From Streptomyces calvus (GTDB lineage Bacteria; Actinomycetota; Actinomycetes; Streptomycetales; Streptomycetaceae): 64,000 nt of DNA. This document shows, in pieces, positions 8,004 through 16,283 of this stretch. The notes under the pieces are model-generated. The model saw only the letters and a program-made list of their open reading frames with translations, did not search any database and was not told the origin of the DNA. The position numbers were made by a program, and so were the translations under genes. Every line of letters starts with the position of its first letter. Positions within the stretch are counted from its first letter, which is position 1. The stretch is taken from contig NZ_VCNP01000043.1 in NCBI RefSeq assembly GCF_006782915.1, forward strand, positions 1 to 64,000, given 5' to 3'.

Positions 8004-9164
8004 TCAAGCGGACTTGAGGTCAAGTTCGTGGCGGCCGAGGGCGAGGGAGACGGCCGTGAGGGCGCTGTTGAAGGAGACCTCGGAGAGGAGTCCGGGTGCG
8101 GCGACCTGGTCACCGGCGAGGTAGACGCCGTCGCCGCGGTCGATGGCGGGGCGGTCGCGCCAGCTGGTGCCGGGGAGGTCGACGGCGCCGGTGCGGCCGT
8201 TGGAGAGCGCGTCGCGTCGCCAGGTGAGCCGGTCGCGCCAGCCGTCGAAGGCCAGGTCGAGGAGTTCTTCGGCGCGGGCGGCGCCGTGGGCCTTGGTCTC
8301 GTGGGGGGCGATGGGGATCTGGCCCTGGATGAGTTGTTCGCCGGTGGGGGCGAGGGTGCGGTCCTGTGCGGTGAACCGTTCCAGCCAGCCGGGTGCGTCG
8401 AGGTCGGAGACGGCGAAGGCGTCGCCGCGGCGGGGGCGTACGGCGAGGTCGATCAGGACGGTGCGGCCGCTGGGCCAGGTCAGGGTGGGGTCGTCGAGGA
8501 GGCGGCGGGCCGAGTCGAGTGAGGTGGCGACGACGACGGGGGTGTCGGTGGGCAGGGTGTCGACGCGGGACAGGGTCTCCATGCGTACGCCGAGGTTCCA
8601 GGCGCGGGCGGCCATGCGGTCGACGAGTCCGCCCCAGCCGCCGCGCGGGTAGGTGGCTTCCGGGGGGAGCTTGGTGGCGCGGCGGAGGCGTTCCTGTACG
8701 AAGGCGGCGGAGAGGGAGCCGGGGTCGTGGTGGAAGAGGGCGACGGCGACGTAGTGGGCGGCGGCCCGTGCGGCTTCCTCGCCGGCGATGCCGGTGGCCC
8801 AGGTGCGGAAGTCGGTGTCGACGGGTGCTTCGGTGCCGTTTCGGCGCAGCAGCTTCAGCAGGGCGAGGGGTGGGGTGCGGCGCAGTGTGCCGCGGTGGCG
8901 CAGCCGCAGCCGGGCGGCCTCCAGGGGCGGGAGGGGGGCGAGCGGGCCGATGAGGCCGCGCTGTCGGAGCCAGGTCCAGTGCGGGCCGCCGTTGTAGAGG
9001 GCGTGGGGTCCGTCGTTGGTCCGGTAGCGGCCCTCGGCGGTGCGGGCGCGGCCGCCGAGGGTGTGGTGGGCCTCGTGGACGGTGACCTTGGCGCCTGCCT
9101 CGGCGGCGGTGATGGCCGCGGTGAGTCCGGCGAATCCGCCGCCGATGACGGTGATGCGGTGCAT
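8004..9164 (-). CDS. FAD-dependent oxidoreductase (phytoene desaturase/amine oxidase-like)
   Basis: Of 386 residues, the N-terminus MHRITVIGGGFAGLTAAITA is a dinucleotide-binding beta-alpha-beta motif for FAD, followed at about residue 31 by the ribose-binding acid (VHEAHHTLGGRART). The overall plan is that of NAD(P)-binding Rossmann-like flavoproteins related to phytoene desaturases and protoporphyrinogen oxidases. No carotenoid genes are nearby, so the substrate is unknown. ATG 9164 is chosen because AAGGGAGACC precedes it and the flavin motif starts at once. The gene is divergent from the pentapeptide-repeat gene. Confidence 0.8.
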   Translation of the reverse strand: MHRITVIGGGFAGLTAAITAAEAGAKVTVHEAHHTLGGRARTAEGRYRTNDGPHALYNGGPHWTWLRQRGLIGPLAPLPPLEAARLRLRHRGTLRRTPPLALLKLLRRNGTEAPVDTDFRTWATGIAGEEAARAAAHYVAVALFHHDPGSLSAAFVQERLRRATKLPPEATYPRGGWGGLVDRMAARAWNLGVRMETLSRVDTLPTDTPVVVATSLDSARRLLDDPTLTWPSGRTVLIDLAVRPRRGDAFAVSDLDAPGWLERFTAQDRTLAPTGEQLIQGQIPIAPHETKAHGAARAEELLDLAFDGWRDRLTWRRDALSNGRTGAVDLPGTSWRDRPAIDRGDGVYLAGDQVAAPGLLSEVSFNSALTAVSLALGRHELDLKSA

Positions 9165-9322
9165 TGCTGGGTCTCCCTTGGTGGGGGTCGCCTTCCGGCT
9201 GGTGCCGCTGGGGCTGTGGCCGGCTGTCCGGGGGTATGACGCGGTGCGGCCTCCGGGATGTGACATGCGGGGTGTTTCCGCAGGTCGGGGTGGTTGTCAG
9301 TGGTGGGGTGCAGCATGGGGGC

Positions 9323-10000
9323 ATGGTGCGGCGAGCGGTGGGTGGTCCGGGAGTGAGGGGGGCGCGGCGTCCGGAGGTGCGGCTGCCCGTGCTGGAGTGG
9401 TTCGAGGGGGGTGGGCTGGAGCCGGACGGGGACTACGACGGGCTGGAGTTCCGGGAGGCGGACCTGTCGGGGCAGGACGGCGGCGGGGCGCGTTTCATGG
9501 ACTGTGCGCTACGGGGGTGCGCGCTGGACGGGACGCGGTTGTCGCGGGCGCGGGTGCTGGACTCGTCGTGGGCCGGTGTGCGGGGTGTGGGTACGGATCT
9601 GGCGGAGGCGACCTGGCGTGACGTGGAGCTGACGGATGCGCGTCTGGGCGGGACGCAGTTGCACGGGGCGGTGCTGGAGCGGGTGCTGGTCCGCGGCGGG
9701 AAGATCGACTTTCTGAACCTGCGGGGGGCCCGGCTGAAGGACGTGGTCTTCGAGGGCTGTGTGCTGGTCGAGCCGGACTTCGGCGGGGCGCGGCTGGAGC
9801 GGGTGGAGTTCGTCGACTGCGCCGTGAAGGGTGTGGAGTTCTCCGGGGCCGTGCTGAAGGACGTGGACCTGCGCGGTGCCGCCTCGCTGGAGATCGCGGG
9901 CGGGGTGGACCGGCTGTCGGGTGCGGTGATCAGCACGGCCCAACTGCTGGATCTGGCGCCGGTTCTGGCGGGGGAGCTGGGGATCAGGGTGGAGGGGTGA
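9323..10000 (+). CDS. Pentapeptide-repeat protein
   Basis: The 225-residue protein is built largely of A(D/N)LXX-type pentapeptides from about residue 40 to 200 (for example LDGTRLSRARVLDSSWAG, LGGTQLHGAVLERVLV and LNLRGARLKDVVF). These form a right-handed quadrilateral beta-helix. Some family members mimic DNA and protect gyrase, but most have no known role. ATG 9323 has GGGGGC just upstream. The C-terminal segment (ISTAQLLDLAPVLAGELGI) is a helical cap shared with other actinobacterial copies. Confidence 0.8.
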   Translation: MVRRAVGGPGVRGARRPEVRLPVLEWFEGGGLEPDGDYDGLEFREADLSGQDGGGARFMDCALRGCALDGTRLSRARVLDSSWAGVRGVGTDLAEATWRDVELTDARLGGTQLHGAVLERVLVRGGKIDFLNLRGARLKDVVFEGCVLVEPDFGGARLERVEFVDCAVKGVEFSGAVLKDVDLRGAASLEIAGGVDRLSGAVISTAQLLDLAPVLAGELGIRVEG

Positions 10001-10027
10001 GGGGGGTCGGGGCGGGGGCGTCCGAGG

Positions 10028-10690
10028 TCATGGGCTCTCGTACCAGCCCTCGGCGCCGGCTCCTTCGGACGGGTCGAAGGACTGGTGCAGCGCGACGAGG
10101 GCGTTGACGAGTCGGGGGTCGACGGCGGAGGTCAGCAGCCGGAAGTCCTCGGCCACGGCGCGGAAGACCAGGTGGGCCCGGCCGGAGGTGTCGCGCCAGA
10201 TGATCCGCCGGGGCGGGCGGATGCCGCCGTCGCTCTCGCCCAGGAGGCTGGTGACGAGCCATATGAGGCTGACGGGCAGTCCCAGGGGCCACCAGAGCGC
10301 CCACCACATCAGGCGGCCCTGGTATCCGTGGAGGTGCGGGCCGGTGACGGGGTGCACGGTCCACCGGGTGCGGCCGGGCCGGAAGGCGCGGCGGCGGCGC
10401 AGCTCGATGCGTCCGACCGGTGCGCCGGAGGGGTCGAGGACCAGGTAGACGGCGGGGCGTCCGCTCAGCCGTGAGCCGAGGGTCTGCTCGGTGACGACGC
10501 GGGCGAGCGGGGTGCCGTTCTCGGCGTGGAGGTGGAAGGCGCGTGCCGAGCGGAGGCGGTCGCGGGCGGGGCGGTCGGGGTCGGGGACGAGCCGGACGGC
10601 CGGGCCGAGGGCGTCCGGGGGTCCGTCCCGGACCACGGCCGTCGGTGACACCCCGGGGTGCAGCCGGTAGGTCACACGCTCCTGCGTCAC
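10028..10690 (-). CDS. Hypothetical membrane-associated protein
   Basis: The 220-residue protein has a soluble, beta-rich N-terminal half and one long Trp-rich hydrophobic stretch near residues 126-148 (LMWWALWWPLGLPVSLIWLV), then a hydrophilic tail. Blocks such as RPAVYLVLDPSGAPVGRIEL faintly recall LURP-one/scramblase-type beta barrels; this resemblance is weak. GTG 10690 was chosen because AAGGGGGCAGGA lies 6-18 nt upstream; the longer upstream open frame has atypical Arg-rich composition. It converges on the pentapeptide gene with a 27-bp gap. Confidence 0.55.
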   Translation of the reverse strand: MTQERVTYRLHPGVSPTAVVRDGPPDALGPAVRLVPDPDRPARDRLRSARAFHLHAENGTPLARVVTEQTLGSRLSGRPAVYLVLDPSGAPVGRIELRRRRAFRPGRTRWTVHPVTGPHLHGYQGRLMWWALWWPLGLPVSLIWLVTSLLGESDGGIRPPRRIIWRDTSGRAHLVFRAVAEDFRLLTSAVDPRLVNALVALHQSFDPSEGAGAEGWYESP

Positions 10691-10899
10691 TCGTCCTGCC
10701 CCCTTGGTCCTGCGCCGCCGGTCCTGCTCCGCCGGTTCTGTGTTCCCGGTCCTGCGCCGCCGGTTTTTGCCGCCGGTCCGTGTCACGGTCCTTCGGTCGG
10801 TCCGGTGCCGCCGGTCCTGCGCCGGTTCCCGGTCCTCGTGCCGCCGGTCCTGTGTCGTCGCTCCGGCAGCGATGTTCTCATCGTGGCGGCCGGGTGCCG

Positions 10900-11400
10900 T
10901 CAGGGGGTGCGGGGGAAGCGGGCCTGGAGGGTCCAGATGGCCGGGTTGTCGGCGAGGCCCTCGTGGAGGTCGGTCAGGTCGGCGATGAGGTCGTGCAGGA
11001 AGTCGCGGGCCTCGCGGCGGAGTGCGGTGTGCGGGAAGGTCAGCGGGGGTTCGGACGCCGGAAGCCATTCCGCCTCGATGTCCACCCAGCCGAAGCGGCG
11101 TTCGAACAGCAGGCGGTCGGTGGACTCGGTGAAGTCCAGCTCCGCCCGCTGGGGGCGGGAGGCGCGGGATCCGGCCGGGTCCCGGTCGATGCGCTCGACG
11201 ATGTCGCACAGCGCCCACGCGAAGTCGAGCACCGGCACCCATCCCCAGGCTGTGGACAGCTCGCGGTCCGACTCGGTGTCGGCGAGGTACACGTCGCCGC
11301 AGAACAGGTCGTGGCGCAGGGCGTGGACGTCCGCGCGGCGGTAGTCGGTCTGCGGGGGGTCCGGGAACCGGTTGGAGAGGGCGTAGCCGATGTCGAGCAC
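10900..11400 (-). CDS. Hypothetical protein
   Basis: The frame encodes 166 residues (LDIGYALSNRFPDPPQTDYR...) rich in Asp, Arg and Trp, with no signal peptide or membrane segment. I do not recognise a family, although the acidic, Trp-rich layout resembles small immunity-like or SMI1-type actinobacterial proteins. GTG at 11400 is the last start before the reading frame runs into the tandem repeats at 11447-11660, so coding is unlikely to extend further; no clear ribosome site was found. Confidence 0.5.
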   Translation of the reverse strand: MLDIGYALSNRFPDPPQTDYRRADVHALRHDLFCGDVYLADTESDRELSTAWGWVPVLDFAWALCDIVERIDRDPAGSRASRPQRAELDFTESTDRLLFERRFGWVDIEAEWLPASEPPLTFPHTALRREARDFLHDLIADLTDLHEGLADNPAIWTLQARFPRTP

Positions 11401-11446
11401 GGGGGTGATGGTGTCACGCCGGGACGTTCCGCCGGACCCGGCGTCC

Positions 11447-11665
11447 GACGTGGGCGGCCCGGCCTGACGACGCGGGCGGCCCCCGGGTGTCACGACGCGG
11501 GCGGTCTGGTCTGACGACGCGGGCGGTTCCGGTGTCACGACGTGGGCGACCTGGCCTGACGACGCGGGCGGACCCGCCGACCCGACGCGGGCGGTTCCGG
11601 GTGTCACGACATGGGCGGCCCGGCCTGACGACGTGACCGGACCCGCCGTGACGTCGTGGGCGGCC
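11447..11665. repeat. Degenerate tandem repeat array, period 22-25 bp
   Basis: About ten imperfect copies of a unit containing GACGCGGGCGG occur, with starts near 11447, 11469, 11494, 11516, 11539, 11561, 11584, 11608, 11630 and 11653. Alternating linkers read TGTCAC or GGCCTGAC. The array fills most of the 350-bp gap between an unknown gene and the end of terD, both on the minus strand. No coding potential is evident. Confidence 0.75.
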
Positions 11666-11751
11666 CCGGTGCGTGTCGCCGGGCGCGCCGGAGCCCCCGG
11701 CCTGTCCGGTGTGTCGGCGGCCGGGGGCTCCGGTGTGCGGGCGGGCGTCCG

Positions 11752-12327
11752 TCAGACGTTCACGCCGAAGTCCTGGGCGATGCCCACCAGGCCCGAGGCG
11801 TAGCCCTGGCCGACCGCGCGGAACTTCCACTCCGCGCCGTTGCGGTACAGCTCGCCGAAGACCATGGCGGTCTCGGTGGCGGCGTCCTCCGACAGGTCGT
11901 AGCGGGCGATCTCGGCGCCGCCGGCCTGGTTGATGATGCGGATGTAGGCGTTGCGCACCTGGCCGAAGTTCTGCGAGCGGTTCTCGGCGTCGTAGATCGA
12001 CACCGGGAAGACGATCTTGTCGATGTCGGCCGGGAGGGCGGCGAGGTTGACGTTGATCGCCTCGTCGTCGCCGGCGCCCTCACCGGTGCGGTTGTCACCG
12101 GTGTGGACGATGGAGTTGTCCGGGGTCTGCTTGTTGTTGAAGAACACGAAGTGGGCGTCGGAGTACACCTTGCCCTGCGTGTTGACCGCGATCGCCGACG
12201 CGTCGAGGTCGAAGTCCGTGCCGGTGGTGGTGCGGACGTCCCAGCCGAGGCCCACGGTGACGGCGGTCAGGCCCGGAGCCTCCTTGGTGAGCGAGACGTT
12301 GCCACCCTTGGACAGGCTTACAGCCAT
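11752..12327 (-). CDS. terD: TerD family stress protein
   Basis: The 191-residue TerD/CABP1-type protein shows the family hallmarks MAVSLSKGGNVSLTKEAPGL, LGWDVRTTTGTDFDLDASA, DNRTGEGAGDDEAINVNL and VFPVSIYDAENRSQNFGQV. The acidic loops bind calcium. TerD proteins act in general envelope stress and tellurite resistance and affect differentiation in Streptomyces. It stands alone here, without terABC partners. It is nearly full length for the family (about 190 residues) and starts at ATG 12327, preceded by GGGAAGGGACTCC. Confidence 0.92.
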   Translation of the reverse strand: MAVSLSKGGNVSLTKEAPGLTAVTVGLGWDVRTTTGTDFDLDASAIAVNTQGKVYSDAHFVFFNNKQTPDNSIVHTGDNRTGEGAGDDEAINVNLAALPADIDKIVFPVSIYDAENRSQNFGQVRNAYIRIINQAGGAEIARYDLSEDAATETAMVFGELYRNGAEWKFRAVGQGYASGLVGIAQDFGVNV

Positions 12328-12530
12328 TGTTGGGAGTCCCTTCCCTCGTTTACGTACGGCTAGAAGCTACAGCTACTCCATTGAACGCGGAGAGGGGTGC
12401 AAGAGGTTCCAGGTCTCTTTACTTTCTTTACTCGTGTCCCGGTTCCGGGTTCCGGCTCTGCTTCCGCATGCGGTTCCCGGTTGCCGGATCCGCGATATTC
12501 GGATGACGTGGACCGGTCAGAGGCGGGAAC

Positions 12531-12968
12531 ATGTACGGCATGTCCGGTCCCTATCCCATCCGCGGTTCCGTCCTCCTGCCCGAGGCCGAGCTCATGTGGC
12601 GTTTCTCGCGGTCCTCCGGGCCCGGCGGACAGCATGTGAACACCAGCGACTCCCAGGTCGAGCTGCGCTTCGACCTCGCCCGCACCGAGGCGCTGCCCGA
12701 GGTGTGGAAGCAGCGGGCGCTCGAGCGGCTGGCCGGGCGGCTGACGGACGGGGTGGTGACCGTACGGGCCTCCGAGCACCGTTCGCAGTGGCGCAACCGC
12801 GAGACCGCCGCCGTACGCCTCGCGGCGCTGCTCGCCGAGGCCACCGCGCCCCCTCCCAAGCCCCGCAGGCCGACCCGCATCCCGCGCGGCATCAACGAAC
12901 GACGGCTGCGGGAGAAGAAGCAGCGCTCCGAGACGAAGCGGGGGCGGTCCGCGCGCGACTGGGGATGA
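12531..12968 (+). CDS. arfB: ArfB-like peptidyl-tRNA hydrolase (ribosome rescue)
   Basis: The 145-residue protein contains the release-factor GGQ domain: SRSSGPGGQHVN with GGQ at 32-34. It lacks the codon-recognition domains of RF1/RF2 and ends in a Lys/Arg-rich tail (RRLREKKQRSETKRGRSARD). That layout defines ArfB/YaeJ/ICT1, whose tail enters the empty mRNA channel of stalled ribosomes so that GGQ can release the peptide. ATG 12531 has GAGG seven nt upstream and is preferred to ATG 12540. A 21-bp tandem duplication spans the stop codon. Confidence 0.85.
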   Translation: MYGMSGPYPIRGSVLLPEAELMWRFSRSSGPGGQHVNTSDSQVELRFDLARTEALPEVWKQRALERLAGRLTDGVVTVRASEHRSQWRNRETAAVRLAALLAEATAPPPKPRRPTRIPRGINERRLREKKQRSETKRGRSARDWG

Positions 12969-13010
12969 CCCGCGCGCGACTGGGGATGACCCGCGCGTGA
13001 CTGAGGGTGA
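12957..13010. repeat. Short tandem duplication across the arfB stop codon
   Basis: GGGGATGACCCGCGCGCGACT (21 bp) occurs twice in tandem, followed by a diverged third copy. The first copy contains the arfB TGA (12966-12968). The extra copies lie in the gap before the convergent GNAT gene. Confidence 0.7.
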
Positions 13011-13028
13011 TCCGCGGCGGGCGGCCGC

Positions 13029-13505
13029 TCAGGACAGGTCGAGCACGCCGACCGTCTCGTCCTCGACGACCTCGCCGTTCTTCCGGAAGCCCAGGCCCAG
13101 GTAGAAGTTCTCGGGGCCGTGGTCGCCGGGATGCCAGGAGACGTAGAGCTCCTTCGTGCCGCGGCGGCGCAGCTCCGCCGCCACCGCCTCCACGGCGAAC
13201 CGTCCGTACCCCTTGCCCTGCTCGTCCGCCGCGATGTTCAGGCGCCACAGTCCGGAGCGGACGACGCTGCCGCCGTCCTCGTGCCAGTCGATGTCGAGGA
13301 ACGCCATCAGGAAGCCGACCGCGCGGTCGCCGTCCATGATCAGGCGGGGCCAGGCGGCGTCGCGGTGGACGTACGCCTCGGCGAGGGACTTCACCACCGG
13401 CGCGACCGCGAATTCCTGGTCGGGGCGGACCCGTATGCCGAGGGCGGCGTCGAGGTTCTTCGAGGTGATCTCTTCGAGTCGCACAGTCGTGGTCGTCGTC
13501 GTCAT
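13029..13505 (-). CDS. GNAT family N-acetyltransferase (spermine/spermidine-type)
   Basis: The 158-residue GNAT has the acetyl-CoA pyrophosphate-binding loop in IAADEQGKGYGRFAVEAV, with strand SGLWRLNI before it and ELYVSWHPGDHGPENFYLGLGF after it. The layout resembles BltD/PaiA-type polyamine acetyltransferases, but the acceptor is not determinable. The N-terminus has an odd run of six threonines (MTTTTTTVRLEEI) encoded by a GAC/GTC-rich microsatellite; the functional start could be the later VRLEEI region. Confidence 0.8.
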   Translation of the reverse strand: MTTTTTTVRLEEITSKNLDAALGIRVRPDQEFAVAPVVKSLAEAYVHRDAAWPRLIMDGDRAVGFLMAFLDIDWHEDGGSVVRSGLWRLNIAADEQGKGYGRFAVEAVAAELRRRGTKELYVSWHPGDHGPENFYLGLGFRKNGEVVEDETVGVLDLS

Positions 13506-13578
13506 CCGGGCACCCTAAGCGCGGAAATCACCGCGCGTAAAAGGGATTTCGGGCCCGGCGGCAAAGTCCGCGGGATGT

Positions 13579-14163
13579 TCAGCCCAACTGGCGGTAACGG
13601 CCCCGGAAATACGTGAGCGGACCGCCTTCCGCGCTCGGTACGCGGGCGGTCAGCACGCGGCCGATCACCAGGGTGTGGTCCCCGGCCGGCACCCGCTGTT
13701 CGGTGCGGCACTCCAGGGTCGCCAGCGCGCCGCCCACCAGCGGCGCCCCGCTGTACTCGCCGCGGGTGTACGGGATGTCGGCGAACAGCAGCCGGTCGCT
13801 GACCCGGCCCCGCATCGCGAAGCGGCCCGCGATGTGCCGCTGGCTCTCGGAGAGCACGGAGACCGCCCACAGCGGCTGTTCGTCCAGCAGTTCGTCCATG
13901 CGGGCGCCGGTGCGCAGGCTGACCAGCACCAGCGGCGGGTCCAGGGAGACCGACAGGAACGCGGTCGCGGTCATGCCGACGTCCTCGCCGGCCGGCGCCC
14001 CGGGGTCGTCCGGGTCCAGCGGCGGCTCCTGTGCGGTCACCAGGACCACGCCGGCGGCCAGACGGGACATCGCGGCGCGGAACTCGTCGTTGCTCACCCC
14101 CTCAGCATGCCGGGCGGCGGACGGAACGGTGATCGCTGACGGGGCGGGTGGAGTGTTCGGCAC
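13579..14163 (-). CDS. Flavin reductase-like domain protein
   Basis: The 194-residue protein has the flavin reductase (FMN-binding split barrel) fold: FRAAMSRLAAGVVLVTA, VGMTATAFLSVSLDPPLVLVSL, FAMRGRVSDRLLF and HTLVIGRVLTARV. Such proteins provide FADH2/FMNH2 to two-component monooxygenases or act as stand-alone reductases. No monooxygenase partner is nearby. Start choice is open: GTG 14163 gives the length shown, while GTG 14097 (VSNDEFRAAM) would drop a low-complexity leader. Confidence 0.8.
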   Translation of the reverse strand: MPNTPPAPSAITVPSAARHAEGVSNDEFRAAMSRLAAGVVLVTAQEPPLDPDDPGAPAGEDVGMTATAFLSVSLDPPLVLVSLRTGARMDELLDEQPLWAVSVLSESQRHIAGRFAMRGRVSDRLLFADIPYTRGEYSGAPLVGGALATLECRTEQRVPAGDHTLVIGRVLTARVPSAEGGPLTYFRGRYRQLG

Positions 14164-14478
14164 ACCGGAAACGCTAATCTCCGCTCCGCGGCCACCGCAT
14201 CGGGCCCCGGCCCGATGCGGGACCTAGGACCAGCGCCCGACCCGGGCACGGGTCGCGCACAACCTTCACAAAAAAGCGTTCGGCAAAGGCAGGGGAGAAC
14301 CGCGGAAAGATCCCGCAATTGTTCACGTTTGCCTGTGACTTGAGTCACAAGGGGCAGTAATTGTTGACCCTGTGTACCGAGTGGGCAGCGCGCTGTGATT
14401 CAGTGGCGGGGAAGCTGCTGGGACGATACGCCGAAGAGAACCCTTGATTCGCTGCGAGGTCTCGGGGGGAGGGCGAGG
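14164..14478. other. Divergent promoter region of flavin reductase and cdgB
   Basis: This 315-bp gap is less GC-rich than its surroundings (for example around 14260-14370) and holds no ORF I can support. It contains the BldD-type palindrome described separately, and probably promoters for both flanking genes. Confidence 0.5.
14335..14348. promoter_or_regulatory. Candidate BldD box upstream of cdgB
   Basis: GTGAC-TTGA-GTCAC is a perfect 5-bp-arm inverted repeat with a 4-bp spacer (6 bp if the flanking T and A are included), 130 bp upstream of the cdgB start. It fits the GTNAC-N4-GTNAC layout described for the BldD-(c-di-GMP) repressor. In S. coelicolor cdgB is an established BldD target; binding here is inferred. 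Confidence 0.55.
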
Positions 14479-16167
14479 ATGGAGACCGAGTCGGAACCCT
14501 ACGTCCGTCTTGCGTCGCTGCGACAACTGCACCGGGCCATGGCCGACATGAACACGGCCCGCAGCCTTGCGGACACGTTGCAGACGGTCGCCGACGGCGT
14601 CGTGGGCGCCCTCGGGTACGAGCTGGCCTGCGTCAACCTCGTACGCCCCGACGGTGACCTGGTGGTCGCCGCCCTGGCCGGCAACACCGCGGCCGAGGCC
14701 CTCATCACCGGCCGCGTCGGCTCCCGCGACTCCTGGGACCGGCGCCTGCACATGGGCGAACGCTGGGGCGACCTGGTCTTCATACCGCACACCGAGGGCT
14801 GGGTCCTCGACGACGACGACGTCCCGCAGTGGTACACCGACGGGCCCGCGCCGCGCTTCGAGGACGAGTGGCACCCCTCCGACCGCCTCTTCGCCCCGAT
14901 GTACGCACCCGGCCCGCAGGGCGGCGGCACCTCCGGCGAACTGGTCGGCGTGCTCTCCGTGGACCGCCCGCGCAACGGCCGGCGGCCCGGCGCCTGGGGC
15001 CGCGAGGCCCTCCAGATGTACGCCTTCCAGGCCGCCATCGCGATCAGCAACGCCCGGCTGCGCTCCAACATGCAGCGCGCCCTGGTCCGCCTGGAGCGCG
15101 AGCAGCAGGCGCTGCGGGCCAGCGAGGAGAGCTTCCGGCAGGCCTTCGAGTACGCCCCCTCCGGCATGGCCATCGCCGAGATGGGCGGCGACCAGCACGG
15201 CCGGATCCTGCGCACCAACGACGCCCTGTGCCGGCTGCTCGGCCGCCCCGCCTCCGCGATGCGCCGCTACTCCTTCTCCGACCTGGTCCACCCCGAGGAC
15301 ATAGGCACCCTGCTCCGCACCTCCGCCGAGGGCGGCCGGGCCGAGCTGCGCCTGGGCCGCCGCGACGGCAGCTACGTCTGGGTCAGCCTGCGCAACTCCG
15401 TCGTCGCCGACGCCGCCGACGGCCCCCGCTTCCTCCTCACCCACGTCGAGGACATCGAGGAGCGCAAGCGCCGCGAGCTCCAGCTCGCCCACCGCGCCTC
15501 GCACGACTCGCTCACCGGACTGCCGAACTCCGCCGAGCTGCGCGCCCGGCTGTCCGCCCGGCTGTGCCGGCAGCCGCCGCACGGCGCGCTGCCCGCCGCC
15601 GTCGACTCCATGGCCCCCTACGAGTCCTTCGACTCCCAGGACGCCGCCTACGGCTCGGCCGCCTTCGACCGGGGCCACGACTTCGACTTCCCGCCCGGCA
15701 GCGAGGGCTTCGACGGCTACGACCACCACGTGCACACCGTCGCGCCCGCCGCGGACTACGACGACGGCACCAAAGGGCTCGCGGTGCTCTTCTGCGACCT
15801 CGACGGCTTCAAGTCGATCAACGACCGGTTCGGGCACAACGCGGGCGACGCGGTGCTCATCGAGGTCGCCCGCCGGCTCAGCAACGGCGTCCGCGACGGC
15901 GACACCGTCGCCCGGCTCGGCGGCGACGAGTTCGTGATCCTCGCCGACGGGCTCGGCCGGGCCGACGCCCAGGACCTCGCCGTCCGGCTGCGCAACGAGA
16001 TCATCCAGCCCATCCGTGCCGAGGGACGGGCCGTCCGGGTCGGCGCCAGCTTCGGCATCGGGTGGGCGCACTGCGGAATGACGGCGGACGAAGTGCTGAA
16101 GTCCGCCGACGAGCGGATGTACGTCGAGAAACGATCTCGTCCCAAACAGCACAGACGCGCGGGATGA
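14479..16167 (+). CDS. cdgB: Diguanylate cyclase (GAF-PAS-GGDEF), CdgB-like
   Basis: The 562-residue cytosolic enzyme has a GAF domain (about 35-195), a PAS/PAC unit (about 205-330; ASEESFRQAFEYAPSGMAIAEM) and a GGDEF domain (about 335-555). The active motif is intact (RLGGDEF), and RDGD five residues before it is a product-inhibition I-site RxxD, so it should make c-di-GMP from two GTP with feedback control. In Streptomyces c-di-GMP dimerises BldD and blocks development. About 70 Asp/Gly/Tyr-rich residues interrupt the GGDEF domain between SLTGLPNSAELRARLSARL and GLAVLFCDLDGFK. ATG 14479 has GGAGGG six nt upstream. Confidence 0.9.
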   Translation: METESEPYVRLASLRQLHRAMADMNTARSLADTLQTVADGVVGALGYELACVNLVRPDGDLVVAALAGNTAAEALITGRVGSRDSWDRRLHMGERWGDLVFIPHTEGWVLDDDDVPQWYTDGPAPRFEDEWHPSDRLFAPMYAPGPQGGGTSGELVGVLSVDRPRNGRRPGAWGREALQMYAFQAAIAISNARLRSNMQRALVRLEREQQALRASEESFRQAFEYAPSGMAIAEMGGDQHGRILRTNDALCRLLGRPASAMRRYSFSDLVHPEDIGTLLRTSAEGGRAELRLGRRDGSYVWVSLRNSVVADAADGPRFLLTHVEDIEERKRRELQLAHRASHDSLTGLPNSAELRARLSARLCRQPPHGALPAAVDSMAPYESFDSQDAAYGSAAFDRGHDFDFPPGSEGFDGYDHHVHTVAPAADYDDGTKGLAVLFCDLDGFKSINDRFGHNAGDAVLIEVARRLSNGVRDGDTVARLGGDEFVILADGLGRADAQDLAVRLRNEIIQPIRAEGRAVRVGASFGIGWAHCGMTADEVLKSADERMYVEKRSRPKQHRRAG

Positions 16168-16283
16168 ACCGCAGGTCAGCGAGTTGATGCGGTCTGCGTC
16201 ACCCAATCGGGGGACGGGAAGCGGGTAGGCTCGCCATCTCACCACTCGTACCGCACCCGATCCGCAGCTAGGAGCACCAAGGG

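Noticed and set aside
14323..16245. 640-codon open frame on the minus strand opposite cdgB
   Set aside because: It is the antisense of cdgB, with Val/Gly/Ala/Glu-rich composition typical of the complement of a GC-rich gene, and shows no domain.
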